From Candidatus Delongbacteria bacterium (lineage in GTDB: Bacteria; UBA4055): DNA of 45,476 bases. The DNA is taken from NCBI GenBank assembly GCA_027858225.1, contig JAQIDB010000073.1, positions 1-45,476 on the forward strand, written 5' to 3'. Of the stretch, positions 35,160 through 45,285 are shown in pieces. The translations under genes were made by a program, and so were the position numbers. A model generated the notes under the pieces. It ran no database searches and had not been told where the DNA came from. It saw only the letters and a program-made list of their open reading frames with translations. Within the stretch, counting starts at the first letter, position 1. Every line of letters starts with the position of its first letter.

Positions 35160-35633
35160 ATGTCAAGAAGATCCAAAGCAATTAAAAGAACAATTTTACC
35201 TGATCCAGTTTATAAAGATCTCGTAATTGCAAAATTCATCAATAATATGATGAAATGTGGAAAGAAATCTATTTCGGAAAATAATTTCTACACTGCAATG
35301 GAGATCATTGAGCAAAAGGAAAAGGGTAAGAAAGGTAATGAAGTATTTAGACAAGCAGTTGAAAATGTAAAACCGGTTCTTGAGGTTAAGTCAAGAAGAA
35401 TTGGTGGTTCAAATGTTCAAGTACCTATTGAAATCAGATCTGAAAGAAAAGAAGCTTTAGCTATTAGATGGATTATCGCCAATTCAAGAAAAAGAGGTGG
35501 TAAGTCTATGGCTATCAAACTTGCAGATGAATTTATGGCAGCAGGTAAAAATGAAGGTGCTTCAGTAAAGAAAAAGGAAGATATGCATAAGATGGCAGAG
35601 GCTAACAAAGCTTTCGCTCATTTCAGGTGGTAA
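35160..35633 (+). CDS. rpsG: 30S ribosomal protein S7
   Basis: S7 nucleates assembly of the 30S head by binding the 3' domain of 16S rRNA, and represses the str operon in E. coli. The 157-residue product starts MSRRSKAIKRTILPDP, has VKPVLEVKSRRIGGSNVQVPIE and RWIIANSRKRGGKSM, and ends in NKAFAHFRW. Length and motifs are normal for the short S7 form. SD is AGGAAGAGG. fusA starts 6 bp after its stop, so the genes are tightly coupled. Confidence 0.98.
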   Translation: MSRRSKAIKRTILPDPVYKDLVIAKFINNMMKCGKKSISENNFYTAMEIIEQKEKGKKGNEVFRQAVENVKPVLEVKSRRIGGSNVQVPIEIRSERKEALAIRWIIANSRKRGGKSMAIKLADEFMAAGKNEGASVKKKEDMHKMAEANKAFAHFRW

Positions 35634-35638
35634 TGTAA

Positions 35639-37705
35639 ATGGAATTAAGCAAGCTTAGAAATATTGGAATTATGGCGCACATTGATGCGGGTAAGACTAC
35701 AACTACCGAAAGAATATTGTATTATACCGGAAGATTGCACAAGATCGGAGAAGTGCATGATGGTACAGCTACAATGGACTGGATGGCGCAGGAACAGGAA
35801 AGAGGTATAACGATAACTTCAGCTGCTACAAGATGTGATTGGAAAGACCATACGATAAACATTATTGATACTCCTGGACATGTTGATTTTACTGTTGAAG
35901 TTGAAAGGTCTCTAAGAGTTTTAGATGGAGCAATCGCTTTATTCTGTGCAGTTGGCGGAGTTGAGCCTCAATCTGAGACGGTTTGGAGGCAAGCAGATAA
36001 ATATGAAGTACCAAGAATTGCATTTGTTAATAAAATGGATAGGACCGGTGCTGACTTTTATACTGTTCTTGCAATGGTAAGAGAAAGATTGGGTGCTAAT
36101 CCGATAGCATTGCAAATTCCTGTAGGTGCAGGTGAAATGTTTGCCGGTGTAATCGATTTAATAAATATGAAAGCTAGAATGTATAAGAAGGATGACGGTT
36201 TGGTTTTTGAGGAAATTGATATTCCTGAAGATTTGATCGATCTTGCTAAAGAGTACAGAGAGATAATGCTAGAAGCTATTTCTGATTATGATGATGAACT
36301 TATGGAATTATTTCTTGACGGTAAAGAAATTTCAGAAGTTAAAATAAAAGCAGCGATAAGAAAAGCGGCTTTAGATATAAAGATTATTCCAGTATTTTGC
36401 GGATCTGCTTTTAAGAACAAGGGTGTTCAGGGTTTGTTGGACGGAGTTCTAGACTATTTACCTTCTCCAATTGACACAGAACAATATCAAGGTTTAGATG
36501 ACAAGGGTGAGGATTTCGTTTATAGAAAACCTTCTCCTTTAGAACCATTTTCTGCTTACGCATTTAAGGTTATGACAGATCCATACGTTGGTAAGCTGAT
36601 ATTTTTGAGAGTTTATTCAGGAAAAGCCAAAGTGGGTGATGCAATATATAATACAAATGCTGAGAAGAAAGAAAGATTTGGCAGGATATTGCAAATGATG
36701 TCAAATAAAAGAGAAGAAAAACAATTTTGTCAAGCTGGGGATATTGTTGCAGTTGTTGGTCTTAAAAATACAAGGACCGGAGACACGTTGTGTGATGTTA
36801 AAAATAAAATCAGATTCGAAGTTCTTCGTTTTCCTGAACCTGTAGTTCACATAGCAATAGAGCCCAAAACAAAAGTTGATTCAGAAAAGTTAACTGATTC
36901 AATGATAAAATTGGCTGAAGAGGATCCAACTTTTGTAACTACTTACAATGAAGAAACAGGGCAAACGGTTATTTCAGGAATGGGTGAATTGCATTTGGAA
37001 ATAATTATTGATCGACTTAAAAGAGAGTTTATGGTCGAGGCAAATGTCGGTACTCCTCAAGTTGCATATAGAGAAAAATTAAAAAAAGAAGTTGATATAA
37101 ATTATAAACACTCTAAGCAATCCGGTGGAAAAGGGCAATATGCTCATGTTAAAATCAGAGTTCGTCCTGGGGAATCAAATAAGGGTTTAGTGTTTATAAA
37201 CAAAATAGTAGGTGGAAAAATTCCAAAGGAATATATTTCTTCAGTAGAGAAAGGAATAGAGGATGCAATGGTATCTGGTCCTATAGCGGGATATCCTATT
37301 ATGGATAGTGAAGTTGAACTTTATGATGGATCGTTTCATGCTGTGGATTCTTCGGAAATGGCTTTCAAGATCTGTGGAAGTTTGGCATTTAAGGAAGCAA
37401 CTAGAAAATCTGGAACTGTTTTGATGGAGCCAGTAATGAAGGTAGAAATTCATACACCTTTAGCTTATGTTGGTGCTATAACTGGCAACTTAGCTTCTCG
37501 TAGGGGAAGAGTTGAAGGATTAGAAATAAAAAACGATTTCCAAATTATTAGGGCATTAGTTCCATTGTCGGAAATGTTTGGGTATACAAGTCGATTAAGA
37601 AACTTGTCTCAAGGAAGAGCATCATCTTCAATGGAGTTTAAGGAATTCGTTGTTGTTCCCGAGGCGGAAATGAAAAAGATAATGAAAAAATTAGGTTATA
37701 CTTAA
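35639..37705 (+). CDS. fusA: Translation elongation factor G
   Basis: EF-G drives GTP-dependent translocation on the ribosome and, with RRF, ribosome recycling. The 688-residue protein has the G1 motif [14 protein letters not shown], switch and G2 region [12 protein letters not shown]3 DTPGHVDF, and G4 NKMD. Domains II-V follow through [10 protein letters not shown] and [19 protein letters not shown]. Length is typical, with no sign of the spdEFG type. It shares the str operon with rpsL, rpsG and tuf. Confidence 0.98.
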   Translation: MELSKLRNIGIMAHIDAGKTTTTERILYYTGRLHKIGEVHDGTATMDWMAQEQERGITITSAATRCDWKDHTINIIDTPGHVDFTVEVERSLRVLDGAIALFCAVGGVEPQSETVWRQADKYEVPRIAFVNKMDRTGADFYTVLAMVRERLGANPIALQIPVGAGEMFAGVIDLINMKARMYKKDDGLVFEEIDIPEDLIDLAKEYREIMLEAISDYDDELMELFLDGKEISEVKIKAAIRKAALDIKIIPVFCGSAFKNKGVQGLLDGVLDYLPSPIDTEQYQGLDDKGEDFVYRKPSPLEPFSAYAFKVMTDPYVGKLIFLRVYSGKAKVGDAIYNTNAEKKERFGRILQMMSNKREEKQFCQAGDIVAVVGLKNTRTGDTLCDVKNKIRFEVLRFPEPVVHIAIEPKTKVDSEKLTDSMIKLAEEDPTFVTTYNEETGQTVISGMGELHLEIIIDRLKREFMVEANVGTPQVAYREKLKKEVDINYKHSKQSGGKGQYAHVKIRVRPGESNKGLVFINKIVGGKIPKEYISSVEKGIEDAMVSGPIAGYPIMDSEVELYDGSFHAVDSSEMAFKICGSLAFKEATRKSGTVLMEPVMKVEIHTPLAYVGAITGNLASRRGRVEGLEIKNDFQIIRALVPLSEMFGYTSRLRNLSQGRASSSMEFKEFVVVPEAEMKKIMKKLGYT

Positions 37706-37756
37706 TAAATAATTAATAATACAAAAGTATAAGTTTTTAAAGATGGAGGTATTTCG

Positions 37757-38947
37757 ATGGCTAAGGAAAAATTTGATAGGTCTAAACCGCACGTTAATAT
37801 CGGTACTATCGGTCACGTTGACCATGGTAAAACGACATTAACTGCTGCGATCACTTTAGTTCTCTCTAAAATTACCGGTGCAAAGGTAATGGCTTTTGAT
37901 GAAATTGATAAAGCCCCAGAAGAAAAAGAAAGAGGTATTACAATCGCAACTGCTCACGTTGAGTATGAAACGATGAACAGACATTATGCACACGTTGATT
38001 GTCCGGGACACGCTGACTATGTAAAGAACATGGTTACTGGTGCTGCTCAAATGGATGGTGCTATTGTAGTTGTTTCAGCTGCGGATGGCCCTATGCCTCA
38101 AACAAAAGAGCACATTCTACTTGCAAGACAGGTAAGCGTGCCTTACTTAGTTGTTTTCTTGAACAAAGTTGATCAAGTTGATGATGAAGAATTGTTGGAG
38201 TTGGTAGAAATGGAAGTTCAAGAAATTCTTGAGCAGTATGAGTTCCCCGCAGATGAAATTCCTTTCATCAGAGGTTCTGCTTTAAACGCTCTAGAGCATC
38301 CGGAAGATCCAGAAATGACTAAATGTATTATCGAACTTATGGAAGCTGTGGATACTTATATCCCAACTCCTGAGAGAGACAATGCAAAGCCTTTCTTGTT
38401 ACCTGTAGAAGATGTTTTCTCTATCACTGGTAGAGGAACTGTTGCAACTGGTAGAATCGAAAGAGGTGCTGTTCACATAGGCGATGAAGTTGAGATCGTT
38501 GGTTTAAGAGAAGAGAAGTTGAAATCAGTTTGTACTGGTGTTGAGATGTTCAGAAAACTTCTTGATGAAGGTCAAGCAGGTGATAATGTAGGTCTTCTTT
38601 TACGTGGTACTAAGAAAGAAGAAATTGAAAGAGGTATGGTAATTGTTAAGCCTGGTAGTGTAACTCCTCACGTTAAGTTCAAAGCTGAGGTTTATGTACT
38701 TACTGAAAAAGAAGGTGGAAGACACAAGCCGTTCTTTAACAACTACAGACCACAGTTCTTTGTTAGAACAACAGATGTTACTGGATCTATCACCCTTAAT
38801 GAAGGTACTGAAATGATTATGCCTGGTGATAATACAGAGATCAATGTAGAGCTTATCTATCCTGTTGCTATGGAACTTGGACTAAGATTTGCTATTAGAG
38901 AAGGTGGAAGAACAATCGGAGCTGGTGCAGTTTCTGAGATAGTATAA
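37757..38947 (+). CDS. tuf: Translation elongation factor Tu
   Basis: EF-Tu carries aminoacyl-tRNA to the ribosome. The 396-residue protein has G1 [12 protein letters not shown]2 [15 protein letters not shown]3 [13 protein letters not shown]4 NKVD and G5 GSAL. The beta-barrel domains II and III are complete up to [12 protein letters not shown]. Codon use is slightly more C/G-rich at third positions than in neighbours, as expected for very high expression. TGGAGG is the SD. It lies 51 bp after fusA. Only one tuf is in the window; a second copy elsewhere is possible. Confidence 0.98.
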   Translation: MAKEKFDRSKPHVNIGTIGHVDHGKTTLTAAITLVLSKITGAKVMAFDEIDKAPEEKERGITIATAHVEYETMNRHYAHVDCPGHADYVKNMVTGAAQMDGAIVVVSAADGPMPQTKEHILLARQVSVPYLVVFLNKVDQVDDEELLELVEMEVQEILEQYEFPADEIPFIRGSALNALEHPEDPEMTKCIIELMEAVDTYIPTPERDNAKPFLLPVEDVFSITGRGTVATGRIERGAVHIGDEVEIVGLREEKLKSVCTGVEMFRKLLDEGQAGDNVGLLLRGTKKEEIERGMVIVKPGSVTPHVKFKAEVYVLTEKEGGRHKPFFNNYRPQFFVRTTDVTGSITLNEGTEMIMPGDNTEINVELIYPVAMELGLRFAIREGGRTIGAGAVSEIV

Positions 38948-38980
38948 TAATTGCGAAGGCGTAAAAGTTAAGAGGTAAAA

Positions 38981-39289
38981 ATGGCTGCACAGAAAATAAA
39001 AATCAAATTGAAATCATACGATTATCATTTGATTGATATTTCAACCGAAAAAATCATTAAGAAGGCTAAAGAAACTGGTGCTGTAATTTCCGGGCCTATT
39101 CCTTTGCCAACTAAGAAAACTATATATACTGTACTCCGTTCTCCTCATGTAAACAAGAAATCGAGAGAACAGTTCGAGAAAAGAATATATAGAAGATTGG
39201 TTGAAATTCTTAACTCATCACAGGAAACTATGGAAGCATTGACAAAGCTCGAGCTTCCCGCTGGTGTAAACATTGAAGTAAAAGTGTAG
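38981..39289 (+). CDS. rpsJ: 30S ribosomal protein S10 (NusE)
   Basis: S10 is a 30S head protein and, as NusE, a transcription antitermination factor binding NusB and NusG. The 102-residue protein has the family motifs [23 protein letters not shown] and [16 protein letters not shown]. It starts the S10 cluster 33 bp after tuf, so str and S10 operons appear joined as in many bacteria. AAGAGG is the SD. Confidence 0.97.
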   Translation: MAAQKIKIKLKSYDYHLIDISTEKIIKKAKETGAVISGPIPLPTKKTIYTVLRSPHVNKKSREQFEKRIYRRLVEILNSSQETMEALTKLELPAGVNIEVKV

Positions 39290-39300
39290 GGTAGAATTGT

Positions 39301-39927
39301 ATGAACGTGATAATGGGTAAAAAACTAGGAATGGCCAGCTTTTTCGGTCCTACCGGCAGGGAATTTCCTGTAACAATAGTTGAAACAGGTCCTTGTGTTG
39401 TAGTTCAAGTTAAGACACTTGAAAGGGATAGGTACGAAGCTGTTCAGTTAGGTTTTGTAGAAAAGAAAGCAAAAGGAGTAAGCAATCCTCAGGTAGGACA
39501 TTTTCAAAAGGCTGGAGTAACTCCAAAAAGGTTCTTGAAAGAATTCAGGTTCGAAGGTGCTAGTGAGCTTGAAGTTGGATCAGAAGTAAATATTTCCATT
39601 TTTAATGAAGGTGACTCACTTGCAGTGACCGGAGTTTCTAAAGGCAAGGGATTTCAGGGTGTTATTAAGAGATGGGGTATGAAAAGACAAGGTAGATCTC
39701 ATGGTACACATGAATCAAAAAGGGGTACTGGATCTATTGGTCAATGTGCTTGGCCTTCAAGAGTATGGAAAGGAAAGCATATGGCTGGAAGAATGGGTAA
39801 TGATCAAGTTACCGTAAGTAATTTAGAAGTATTAAAAATTATTCCAGACAAGAATATTATTTTCGTAAAAGGTTCTGTACCTGGTGGTAAGAATGGATTA
39901 CTTAAAATCAGAAAGCAGGAGGTATAA
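39301..39927 (+). CDS. rplC: 50S ribosomal protein L3
   Basis: L3 is an early-assembly 50S protein whose loop reaches near the peptidyl transferase centre. The 208-residue protein has GKKLGMASFF, VSKGKGFQGVIKRWG, the methylated-Gln region SHGTHESKRGTGSIGQ, and MAGRMGNDQVTV. ATG 39301 is preceded by the weak SD AGGGTAG, and MNVIMGKKLGM leaves ATG 39313 as an alternative start. Its TAA shares an A with the rplD ATG (ATAATG), so translation is coupled. Confidence 0.97.
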   Translation: MNVIMGKKLGMASFFGPTGREFPVTIVETGPCVVVQVKTLERDRYEAVQLGFVEKKAKGVSNPQVGHFQKAGVTPKRFLKEFRFEGASELEVGSEVNISIFNEGDSLAVTGVSKGKGFQGVIKRWGMKRQGRSHGTHESKRGTGSIGQCAWPSRVWKGKHMAGRMGNDQVTVSNLEVLKIIPDKNIIFVKGSVPGGKNGLLKIRKQEV

Positions 39928-40589
39928 TGAAAAAAGTTGCTGTGTTTGATATTGAGGGAAAAAAGACCTCCGAAGAAGTTGAACTGAATGATAAAGTATT
40001 CGGAATTGAACCAAACCGAAGTATAGTTCATCAGGCTGCAAAAGTGTATTTGGCTAACCAAAGACAAGGAACTGCTAAAACAAAAGGAAGATCCGAAGTT
40101 GCGGGAAGTCAGGCTAAAGCTATCAATCAAAAAGGTAGCGGTGGTGCAAGACGTGGAAGTAAGAGATCGCCTCTTTTAGTAGGTGGTGGAAAAACTTTTG
40201 GTCCTTCACCAAGAGATTACACTATGAAAATGAACAAGAAGCAAAAATTATTGGCGAAAAAATCAGCATTTTCTGATAAAGCAATTGGTGATGGTGTATT
40301 CGTTTTTGATAATTTTAAGTTTGATATGCCTAAAACAACAAAATTCCTTAATGTCTTAAAGGGCATGGAAGTGTTAGGTAAAAAAGTATTAGTATTAGTT
40401 GACTCGTATAGTTATATTGACGACGATTCAAAGTATGATAATACGGTTAATGTCTTAAAGTCAGCCCGTAACATCAAGAATGTTAGATGTCAAGTTGCTG
40501 ATACGGTTACGACTTACGAGATACTTAATGCTGATTACTTAGCGATCCAAAAGGACGCTTTAATAACAATCGATAGGGTGAACGCGTAA
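39927..40589 (+). CDS. rplD: 50S ribosomal protein L4
   Basis: L4 lines the peptide exit tunnel and in E. coli also represses the S10 operon. The 220-residue protein has the L4 core with VHQAAKVYLANQRQGTAKTKGRSEV, the tunnel loop GSGGARRGSKRSPLLVGGG and FGPSPRDYTMKMNKKQK. The AGGAGG SD lies in the end of rplC, whose stop it overlaps by one base, and its own stop abuts rplW. Length is slightly above the usual 205-210. Confidence 0.97.
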   Translation: MKKVAVFDIEGKKTSEEVELNDKVFGIEPNRSIVHQAAKVYLANQRQGTAKTKGRSEVAGSQAKAINQKGSGGARRGSKRSPLLVGGGKTFGPSPRDYTMKMNKKQKLLAKKSAFSDKAIGDGVFVFDNFKFDMPKTTKFLNVLKGMEVLGKKVLVLVDSYSYIDDDSKYDNTVNVLKSARNIKNVRCQVADTVTTYEILNADYLAIQKDALITIDRVNA

Positions 40590-40871
40590 ATGAAGCTGAT
40601 ATTAAAAAAGCCGGTAGTTACTGAAAAAAGTAGTATGTTACAAGAAGCTAACAATCAATATACTTTTTTAGTTGAAAAAAATTCTAACAAGATTGAGATT
40701 AAAAAAGCTGTTGAAGTGAAATTCGGTGTTAGTGTTAAAAGAGTTAATACTGTGAATTACATTGGAAAAGCTGCAAGAGTTGGTAAATTTTTCGGCAAGA
40801 AAAGTGATTTTAAGAAAGCTGTTGTTACATTGAATAAAAGTGAAACGCTAGACGTTTATGGTCAAGCGTAA
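40590..40871 (+). CDS. rplW: 50S ribosomal protein L23
   Basis: L23 sits at the tunnel exit and docks trigger factor and SRP. The 93-residue protein has LKKPVVTEKSSMLQE, YTFLVEKNSNKIEIKKAVE and VNTVNYIGKAARVG. Its length is typical. It starts immediately after the rplD stop, and the SD lies within rplD (ATAGGGTG). The family motif RVNT(M/V)N is kept. Confidence 0.96.
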   Translation: MKLILKKPVVTEKSSMLQEANNQYTFLVEKNSNKIEIKKAVEVKFGVSVKRVNTVNYIGKAARVGKFFGKKSDFKKAVVTLNKSETLDVYGQA

Positions 40872-40907
40872 ATTGTTAGTTGAAAAGTAGTAGAATTTGG
40901 AGTTAAG

Positions 40908-41735
40908 ATGCCAGTAAAAAAATTCAAACCATATACCCCGAGTAGAAGATACATGGTTATATCGGATTTTAGTGAAATCACTAAGAAAAAACCCGAAAGA
41001 TCATTGATCAAAAAGGAGACCAAGTCCGGCGGTCGTAATAACTTGGGAAGGATCACTACCAGACATATTGGTGGTGGACATAAGCAGCATTATAGAATTA
41101 TTGATTTTAAAAGAAATAAGCTTAACATCGTTGCAAGAGTTTCAGCAATTGAGTATGATCCTAATAGATCAGCTAGAATTGCTTTGTTGAACTATGTAGA
41201 TGGTGAAAAAAGATATATTCTTGCTCCTGTAGGTATGCAAGTTGGAGATAGAATTGAGACAGGTGAGAAAGTTGAAATTAAGACTGGGAATGCTCTGCCT
41301 TTAAAATCAATACCAGTTGGTCAAATGATACACAACCTTGAACTTAAAATTGGAAAGGGAGCTCAAGTAATCAGATCAGCAGGAACCTATGCAGTTCTAA
41401 TGGCAAAAGACGGTAATTATTGTCATGTAAAAATGCCATCTGGAGAAGTAAGATTGATTCACCAGAATTGCTATGCAACATTAGGGCAAGTAGGAAACAT
41501 CGATCACTTCAAGCAAGTTAGTGGTAAAGCCGGAAGAAGTAGATGGAAAGGTGTAAGACCTACAGTAAGGGGTGCAGCAATGAACCCGGTTGACCATCCG
41601 CATGGTGGTGGTGAAGGTAAAACTTCTGGTGGAAGACAACCAGTATCTCCTTGGGGAGTTTACGCAAAAGGTTATAAGACCAGAAAAATCAGAAAAGTAT
41701 CTGATAAGCACATAATTAAGAGAAGAAAAAAATAA
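40908..41735 (+). CDS. rplB: 50S ribosomal protein L2
   Basis: L2 is needed for subunit association and peptidyl transfer. The 275-residue protein has [34 protein letters not shown], the DFKRNK segment, and the C-terminal [18 protein letters not shown] with the conserved His of the catalytic-centre region. It ends in a basic [16 protein letters not shown] tail. It is preceded by a 36-bp gap with TTGGAG as SD, the widest spacing inside the S10 cluster. Confidence 0.98.
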   Translation: MPVKKFKPYTPSRRYMVISDFSEITKKKPERSLIKKETKSGGRNNLGRITTRHIGGGHKQHYRIIDFKRNKLNIVARVSAIEYDPNRSARIALLNYVDGEKRYILAPVGMQVGDRIETGEKVEIKTGNALPLKSIPVGQMIHNLELKIGKGAQVIRSAGTYAVLMAKDGNYCHVKMPSGEVRLIHQNCYATLGQVGNIDHFKQVSGKAGRSRWKGVRPTVRGAAMNPVDHPHGGGEGKTSGGRQPVSPWGVYAKGYKTRKIRKVSDKHIIKRRKK

Positions 41736-41753
41736 ATGCGGGAGTTTATCTAA

Positions 41754-42041
41754 ATGCCAAGATCCGTAAAAAAAGGACCATTCGTTGACGATCATTTGAT
41801 CAGTAAGATCATGAAAATGAATCAAACCAAGCAAAGAGCAGTTTTGAAAACTTGGTCAAGAAGATCAACAATAGTTCCAGAGTTTATCGGCCATACTATC
41901 GCTGTACATAACGGAAAGCAATTTATTCCTGTGTATATTACGGAAAATCATGTTGGTCATAAATTAGGTGAATTTTCTTTAACAAGAACGTTCAGAGGTC
42001 ATCCTGAGAAGAAATCAGAAAAAGCCTCAAAGAAAAAATAA
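41754..42041 (+). CDS. rpsS: 30S ribosomal protein S19
   Basis: S19 binds the head of 30S with S13. The 95-residue protein has [55 protein letters not shown] and a Lys/Ser-rich tail. All family motifs are intact. GGGAG is the SD, 18 bp after rplB. Confidence 0.97.
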   Translation: MPRSVKKGPFVDDHLISKIMKMNQTKQRAVLKTWSRRSTIVPEFIGHTIAVHNGKQFIPVYITENHVGHKLGEFSLTRTFRGHPEKKSEKASKKK

Positions 42042-42050
42042 GAGGATGTA

Positions 42051-42395
42051 ATGGAAGCATATGCAAGAGCAAAATGGGTAGGATATCCTGTTAACAAGGT
42101 TAGGTTAGTTTTGGAATTGATTAAGCAGAAAGATGTTGAATCTGCGATCACTATTTTGAAATTTACCCCTAACTTCGCAGCAATGCCAATCGCAAAAACT
42201 TTAAAGTCTGCAGTGGCAAATCTTATTGATACAAATAGGGATGTGGCTTTAGATACAAGTAATGTATTTATTGCTGAAATGTATGCTGATGAAGGTCCTA
42301 CAATGAAAAGATTCAAGCCTCGCGCTCAAGGTAGGGCGACTAAAATCAGAAAAAGAACAAGTCACATTTTTATTAAAGTGTCGACAAAAGAATAG
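42051..42395 (+). CDS. rplV: 50S ribosomal protein L22
   Basis: L22 forms, with L4, the constriction of the exit tunnel. The 114-residue protein has NKVRLVLELIKQKDVESA, and the C-terminal hairpin GPTMKRFKPRAQGRATKIRKRTSHI contacts the tunnel. Length is standard. AGAGGATG is the SD, 9 bp after the rpsS stop. Confidence 0.97.
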   Translation: MEAYARAKWVGYPVNKVRLVLELIKQKDVESAITILKFTPNFAAMPIAKTLKSAVANLIDTNRDVALDTSNVFIAEMYADEGPTMKRFKPRAQGRATKIRKRTSHIFIKVSTKE

Positions 42396-42404
42396 GGGGA
42401 CTTT

Positions 42405-43049
42405 TTGGGTCAAAAATGTAATCCGATATCGCTTCGCCTAGGTATAAACCGAACGTGGAATTCAATTTGGTTCGATCAAAAGAACTTTGCGGAGAATCTT
42501 TTAGAAGATCTCAGCATTAAAAAGTATTTAAGAACTAGATTAAGTGACGCATCGGTATCTAAGGTAACGATTGAAAGAAAGCCTAAAGAGATTAAACTCA
42601 ATATCCATACTGCAAAGCCAGGTATCGTTATTGGAAGAAAAGGAAGTGAAATTGAAAAACTTAAAGAAGAGCTTAAGACGGTTTTCAAGAAGAAAATCAA
42701 TTTAAACATCTTTGAGATCAAAAGACCGGAGACGGATGCTTACCTTATCGGAGAATCAATAGCAAAGCAGCTTGAAAGAAGAGTTAATTTCCGAAGAGCA
42801 ATGAAAAAAGCTATGGACATGGCTATGAAATCTAATGTTCAAGGTATCAAAGTACAATGTAGTGGAAGACTTGGTGGAGCTGATATGGCAAGAACTGAGA
42901 GTTACCACAAGGGAAGAGTACCACTTCATACGTTAAGATCAGACATTGATTATGCCTTAGTAGAAGCTCATACTACCTATGGAAGAGTAGGTGTTAAGAT
43001 ATGGGTTTATAACGGTGAAAAATTTGGATACTTGAAAAATAATTCTTAG
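42405..43049 (+). CDS. rpsC: 30S ribosomal protein S3, TTG start
   Basis: S3 lies at the mRNA entry and takes part in helicase activity. The 214-residue protein opens GQKCNPISLRLGINRTWNS and has the KH-domain motif PGIVIGRKGSEIEKL and GADMARTESYHKGRVPLHTLR. The family start MGQK is encoded TTG-GGT-CAA-AAA here, preceded by AGGGGGA, so TTG is clearly the start codon. It is the only complete gene in the window for which a non-ATG start is the best choice; the codon may lower its translation rate. Confidence 0.96.
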   Translation: MGQKCNPISLRLGINRTWNSIWFDQKNFAENLLEDLSIKKYLRTRLSDASVSKVTIERKPKEIKLNIHTAKPGIVIGRKGSEIEKLKEELKTVFKKKINLNIFEIKRPETDAYLIGESIAKQLERRVNFRRAMKKAMDMAMKSNVQGIKVQCSGRLGGADMARTESYHKGRVPLHTLRSDIDYALVEAHTTYGRVGVKIWVYNGEKFGYLKNNS

Positions 43050-43064
43050 CGGAGAAAAAGTAGT

Positions 43065-43484
43065 ATGTTAATGCCAAGAAAAGTTAAGCACAGAAAAGTA
43101 CAAAAAAACCTTGGAAGGGGTTTGGCATATAGAGGAAGCACAATTGTTTTTGGAGATTATGGTCTCAAAGCGCTAGAGCAATTTTGGATGACTTCCAGAC
43201 AAATAGAGGCTGCTCGTGTTGCCATCAATAGAACCATGAAAAGAGGTGGCAAGATGTGGATAAGAGTTTTTCCGGATAAACCTATTACCAGCAAACCAGC
43301 TGAAACTAGAATGGGTAAGGGAAAAGGAGCTCCAGATCATTGGGTAGCAGTTGTTAAGCCAGGTAAAATCCTTTTTGAAGTGCAGGGTGTAGAAGAAGAA
43401 TTGGCAAAGAAAGCTTTGACTTTGGCTTCACATAAGTTGCCAGTTAAAACTAAATTTTGTTCAAGAAAAGAATTTGGGGAGTAA
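43065..43484 (+). CDS. rplP: 50S ribosomal protein L16
   Basis: L16 helps position the A-site tRNA and organise the 50S. The 139-residue protein starts [15 protein letters not shown], as is usual in the family, and has [23 protein letters not shown] and [24 protein letters not shown]. The conserved Arg of GKGAP context is present, so ycfD-type hydroxylation could occur. GGAG lies upstream, 15 bp after rpsC. Confidence 0.97.
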   Translation: MLMPRKVKHRKVQKNLGRGLAYRGSTIVFGDYGLKALEQFWMTSRQIEAARVAINRTMKRGGKMWIRVFPDKPITSKPAETRMGKGKGAPDHWVAVVKPGKILFEVQGVEEELAKKALTLASHKLPVKTKFCSRKEFGE

Positions 43485-43488
43485 TTAA

Positions 43489-43701
43489 ATGAAAGTAGCT
43501 GAGATCAAAGAATTGAATAAGGAAGAACTCCTAAAAAAAATTCAAACTGCACTGCAAGATCTAGATGAATTAAAATTCAAGCATTCTCTGAATCAACTTG
43601 AAAATCCATTGATGATCAGAAATCTTAGAAAAGAAATAGCAAGAATGAATACTATTTTAACTGAGAAACCTATTTCGGATCAGGATAAAGCTGAGAGGTA
43701 G
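43489..43701 (+). CDS. rpmC: 50S ribosomal protein L29
   Basis: L29 is a small two-helix protein next to L23 at the tunnel exit. The 70-residue product (MKVAEIKELNKEELLKKIQ, ELKFKHSLNQLENPLMIRNLRKEIARMNTIL) has the typical helical hairpin and normal length. It begins 4 bp after the rplP stop, with GGGGAG at the end of that gene as SD. Confidence 0.95.
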   Translation: MKVAEIKELNKEELLKKIQTALQDLDELKFKHSLNQLENPLMIRNLRKEIARMNTILTEKPISDQDKAER

Positions 43702-43733
43702 AACTTGAATTTAAAATTTGTTGGAGCAAATAA

Positions 43734-43994
43734 ATGATAGAAAGAGAAAATTTAAAGAAAGAAAGAACCGGTATTGTTGTAAGTGACAAGATGGATAAGA
43801 CGATCGGAGTTCTTGTAACAAGAAAGGTTAAGCACCCGACTTATAAGAAATTCTACAACAGATGCAAAAAGTATCTTGCCCATGATCCTGAAAACACATG
43901 TACTGAAGGTGATAAGGTTAAAATAGGAGAATCAAGAAAACTCAGTAAGAGAAAAACTTGGTATCTTGTTGAAGTTATAGAGCGAAAAAAATAA
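43734..43994 (+). CDS. rpsQ: 30S ribosomal protein S17
   Basis: S17 is an OB-fold protein binding 16S rRNA early in assembly. The 86-residue product has RTGIVVSDKMDKTIGVLVTRKVKHP, YKKFYNRCKKYLAHDPEN and GDKVKIGESRKLSKRKTWYLVEVIE. All family hallmarks are present. TTGGAG is the SD, 32 bp after rpmC. Confidence 0.97.
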   Translation: MIERENLKKERTGIVVSDKMDKTIGVLVTRKVKHPTYKKFYNRCKKYLAHDPENTCTEGDKVKIGESRKLSKRKTWYLVEVIERKK

Positions 43995-44009
43995 CACTTA
44001 GGGTTTAAC

Positions 44010-44378
44010 ATGATTCAAGAAGAAAGTAGAGTAAATGTTGCAGACAACACAGGAGCTAAATCAATCTTAGCTTTTAGAGTATTGGGTGGTACCAAAAAAA
44101 GGTACGCGAGTATTGGAGATGTTATCGTAGCATCAATCAAGAGCGCGATGCCGGGTGGTACTGTGAAAAAAGGAGAAGTTGTTCGTGCTGTTATAGTTAG
44201 AACAAAAAAAGAAATAAAAAGAGCTGACGGTTCATACATAAGATTCGATGAGAATTCTGCTGTTTTATTAGATGAAAAAAATGAGCCGAGAGGAACGAGA
44301 ATATTTGGCCCTGTAGCTAGAGAATTAAGAGAAAGAGGCTACATGAAAATTATTTCACTAGCTCCGGAAGTATTGTAA
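44010..44378 (+). CDS. rplN: 50S ribosomal protein L14
   Basis: L14 lies at the subunit interface and is the target of silencing factor RsfS. The 122-residue protein has [55 protein letters not shown] and [20 protein letters not shown]. Length is exactly typical. AGGGTTT is only a weak SD, so translation may be coupled to rpsQ 15 bp upstream. Confidence 0.97.
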   Translation: MIQEESRVNVADNTGAKSILAFRVLGGTKKRYASIGDVIVASIKSAMPGGTVKKGEVVRAVIVRTKKEIKRADGSYIRFDENSAVLLDEKNEPRGTRIFGPVARELRERGYMKIISLAPEVL

Positions 44379-44396
44379 CAAAAAGGTTATAATTAA

Positions 44397-44705
44397 ATGA
44401 AGATTAAAAGAGACGACAAAGTAAAAATAATAGCCGGTAACCATAAAGGGAAGGAAGGAAAAGTATTAAAAGTACTTCTTTCTAAAAATCGAGTGATTGT
44501 TGAAGGTGTTAATCTTGTAAAAAAACACCAGAAGCCAAATCAAGCGAACCAGCAGGGTGGTATAATAGAAATGGAAGCGTCAATAAATGCTTCAAATGTT
44601 ATGTTAGTTTGTGAAAATTGTGGAAAGGCCGTAAGAAGTTCATCAAACAGAAACGAAGACGGAACTGTTACAAGAGTATGTACAATTTGTAACAAAACTG
44701 TTTAA
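44397..44705 (+). CDS. rplX: 50S ribosomal protein L24 with zinc-ribbon tail
   Basis: L24 starts 50S assembly. The 102-residue protein has a KOW motif ([21 protein letters not shown]), [18 protein letters not shown], and a C-terminal CENC...CTIC pair of CxxC motifs that could bind zinc. That is a known variant in bacterial L24. AAGGTT is a weak SD. It lies 18 bp after rplN. Confidence 0.96.
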   Translation: MKIKRDDKVKIIAGNHKGKEGKVLKVLLSKNRVIVEGVNLVKKHQKPNQANQQGGIIEMEASINASNVMLVCENCGKAVRSSSNRNEDGTVTRVCTICNKTV

Positions 44706-44718
44706 TGTAGAGGAAATA

Positions 44719-45285
44719 ATGAATAATCAACCTAGACTAAAAACAACATATAAAGAAACAGCGTGTCCATATTTAATGGATAAGTTTAAGTATAAGAGTG
44801 TAATGCAGCTTCCTAAAATATCCAAAGTGAAATTGAACATGGGTATGGGAGAATCGATAAAAGATAGTAAACTTTTAGATGCTGCAGTGCAAGAACTTAC
44901 TTTAATATCAGGTCAAAAACCGACTATTAGTAAAGCTAAAAAATCTGTTTCTAATTTCAAGCTTAGAAAAGGGATGAATATTGGTACTCACACAACTCTA
45001 AGAAGTAAGATAATGTATGAATTCTTAGATAGATTAATTACAGTTTCTATTCCTCGTGTAAGAGATTTTCAAGGATTCCCTAGAGAATCATTTGATGGAA
45101 GAGGTAACTATAATTTTGGTGTGAAGGAACAAACTGTTTTCCCAGAAATTAAGTTTGACAATGTTATCAGAGTAAATGGACTTAACATTACTATTGTAAC
45201 TACAGCAAAAACAGATGAAGAAGCTTTTGAGCTATTAAAAGTTATGGGTTTCCCATTCAAGAAAACAAAAATTGAGGAAGAGTAA
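44719..45285 (+). CDS. rplE: 50S ribosomal protein L5
   Basis: L5 binds 5S rRNA and contacts the P-site tRNA. The 188-residue protein has [75 protein letters not shown] and a terminal [17 protein letters not shown]. Length is typical. AGAGGAAA is the SD. Its TAA shares an A with the rpsN ATG (TAATG), so the two are coupled. Confidence 0.97.
   Translation: MNNQPRLKTTYKETACPYLMDKFKYKSVMQLPKISKVKLNMGMGESIKDSKLLDAAVQELTLISGQKPTISKAKKSVSNFKLRKGMNIGTHTTLRSKIMYEFLDRLITVSIPRVRDFQGFPRESFDGRGNYNFGVKEQTVFPEIKFDNVIRVNGLNITIVTTAKTDEEAFELLKVMGFPFKKTKIEEE

Noticed and set aside
37757-38947. EF-Tu as anomalous because its codon use differs from neighbours
   Set aside because: The bias is as expected for very high expression, and its position in the str operon is standard.
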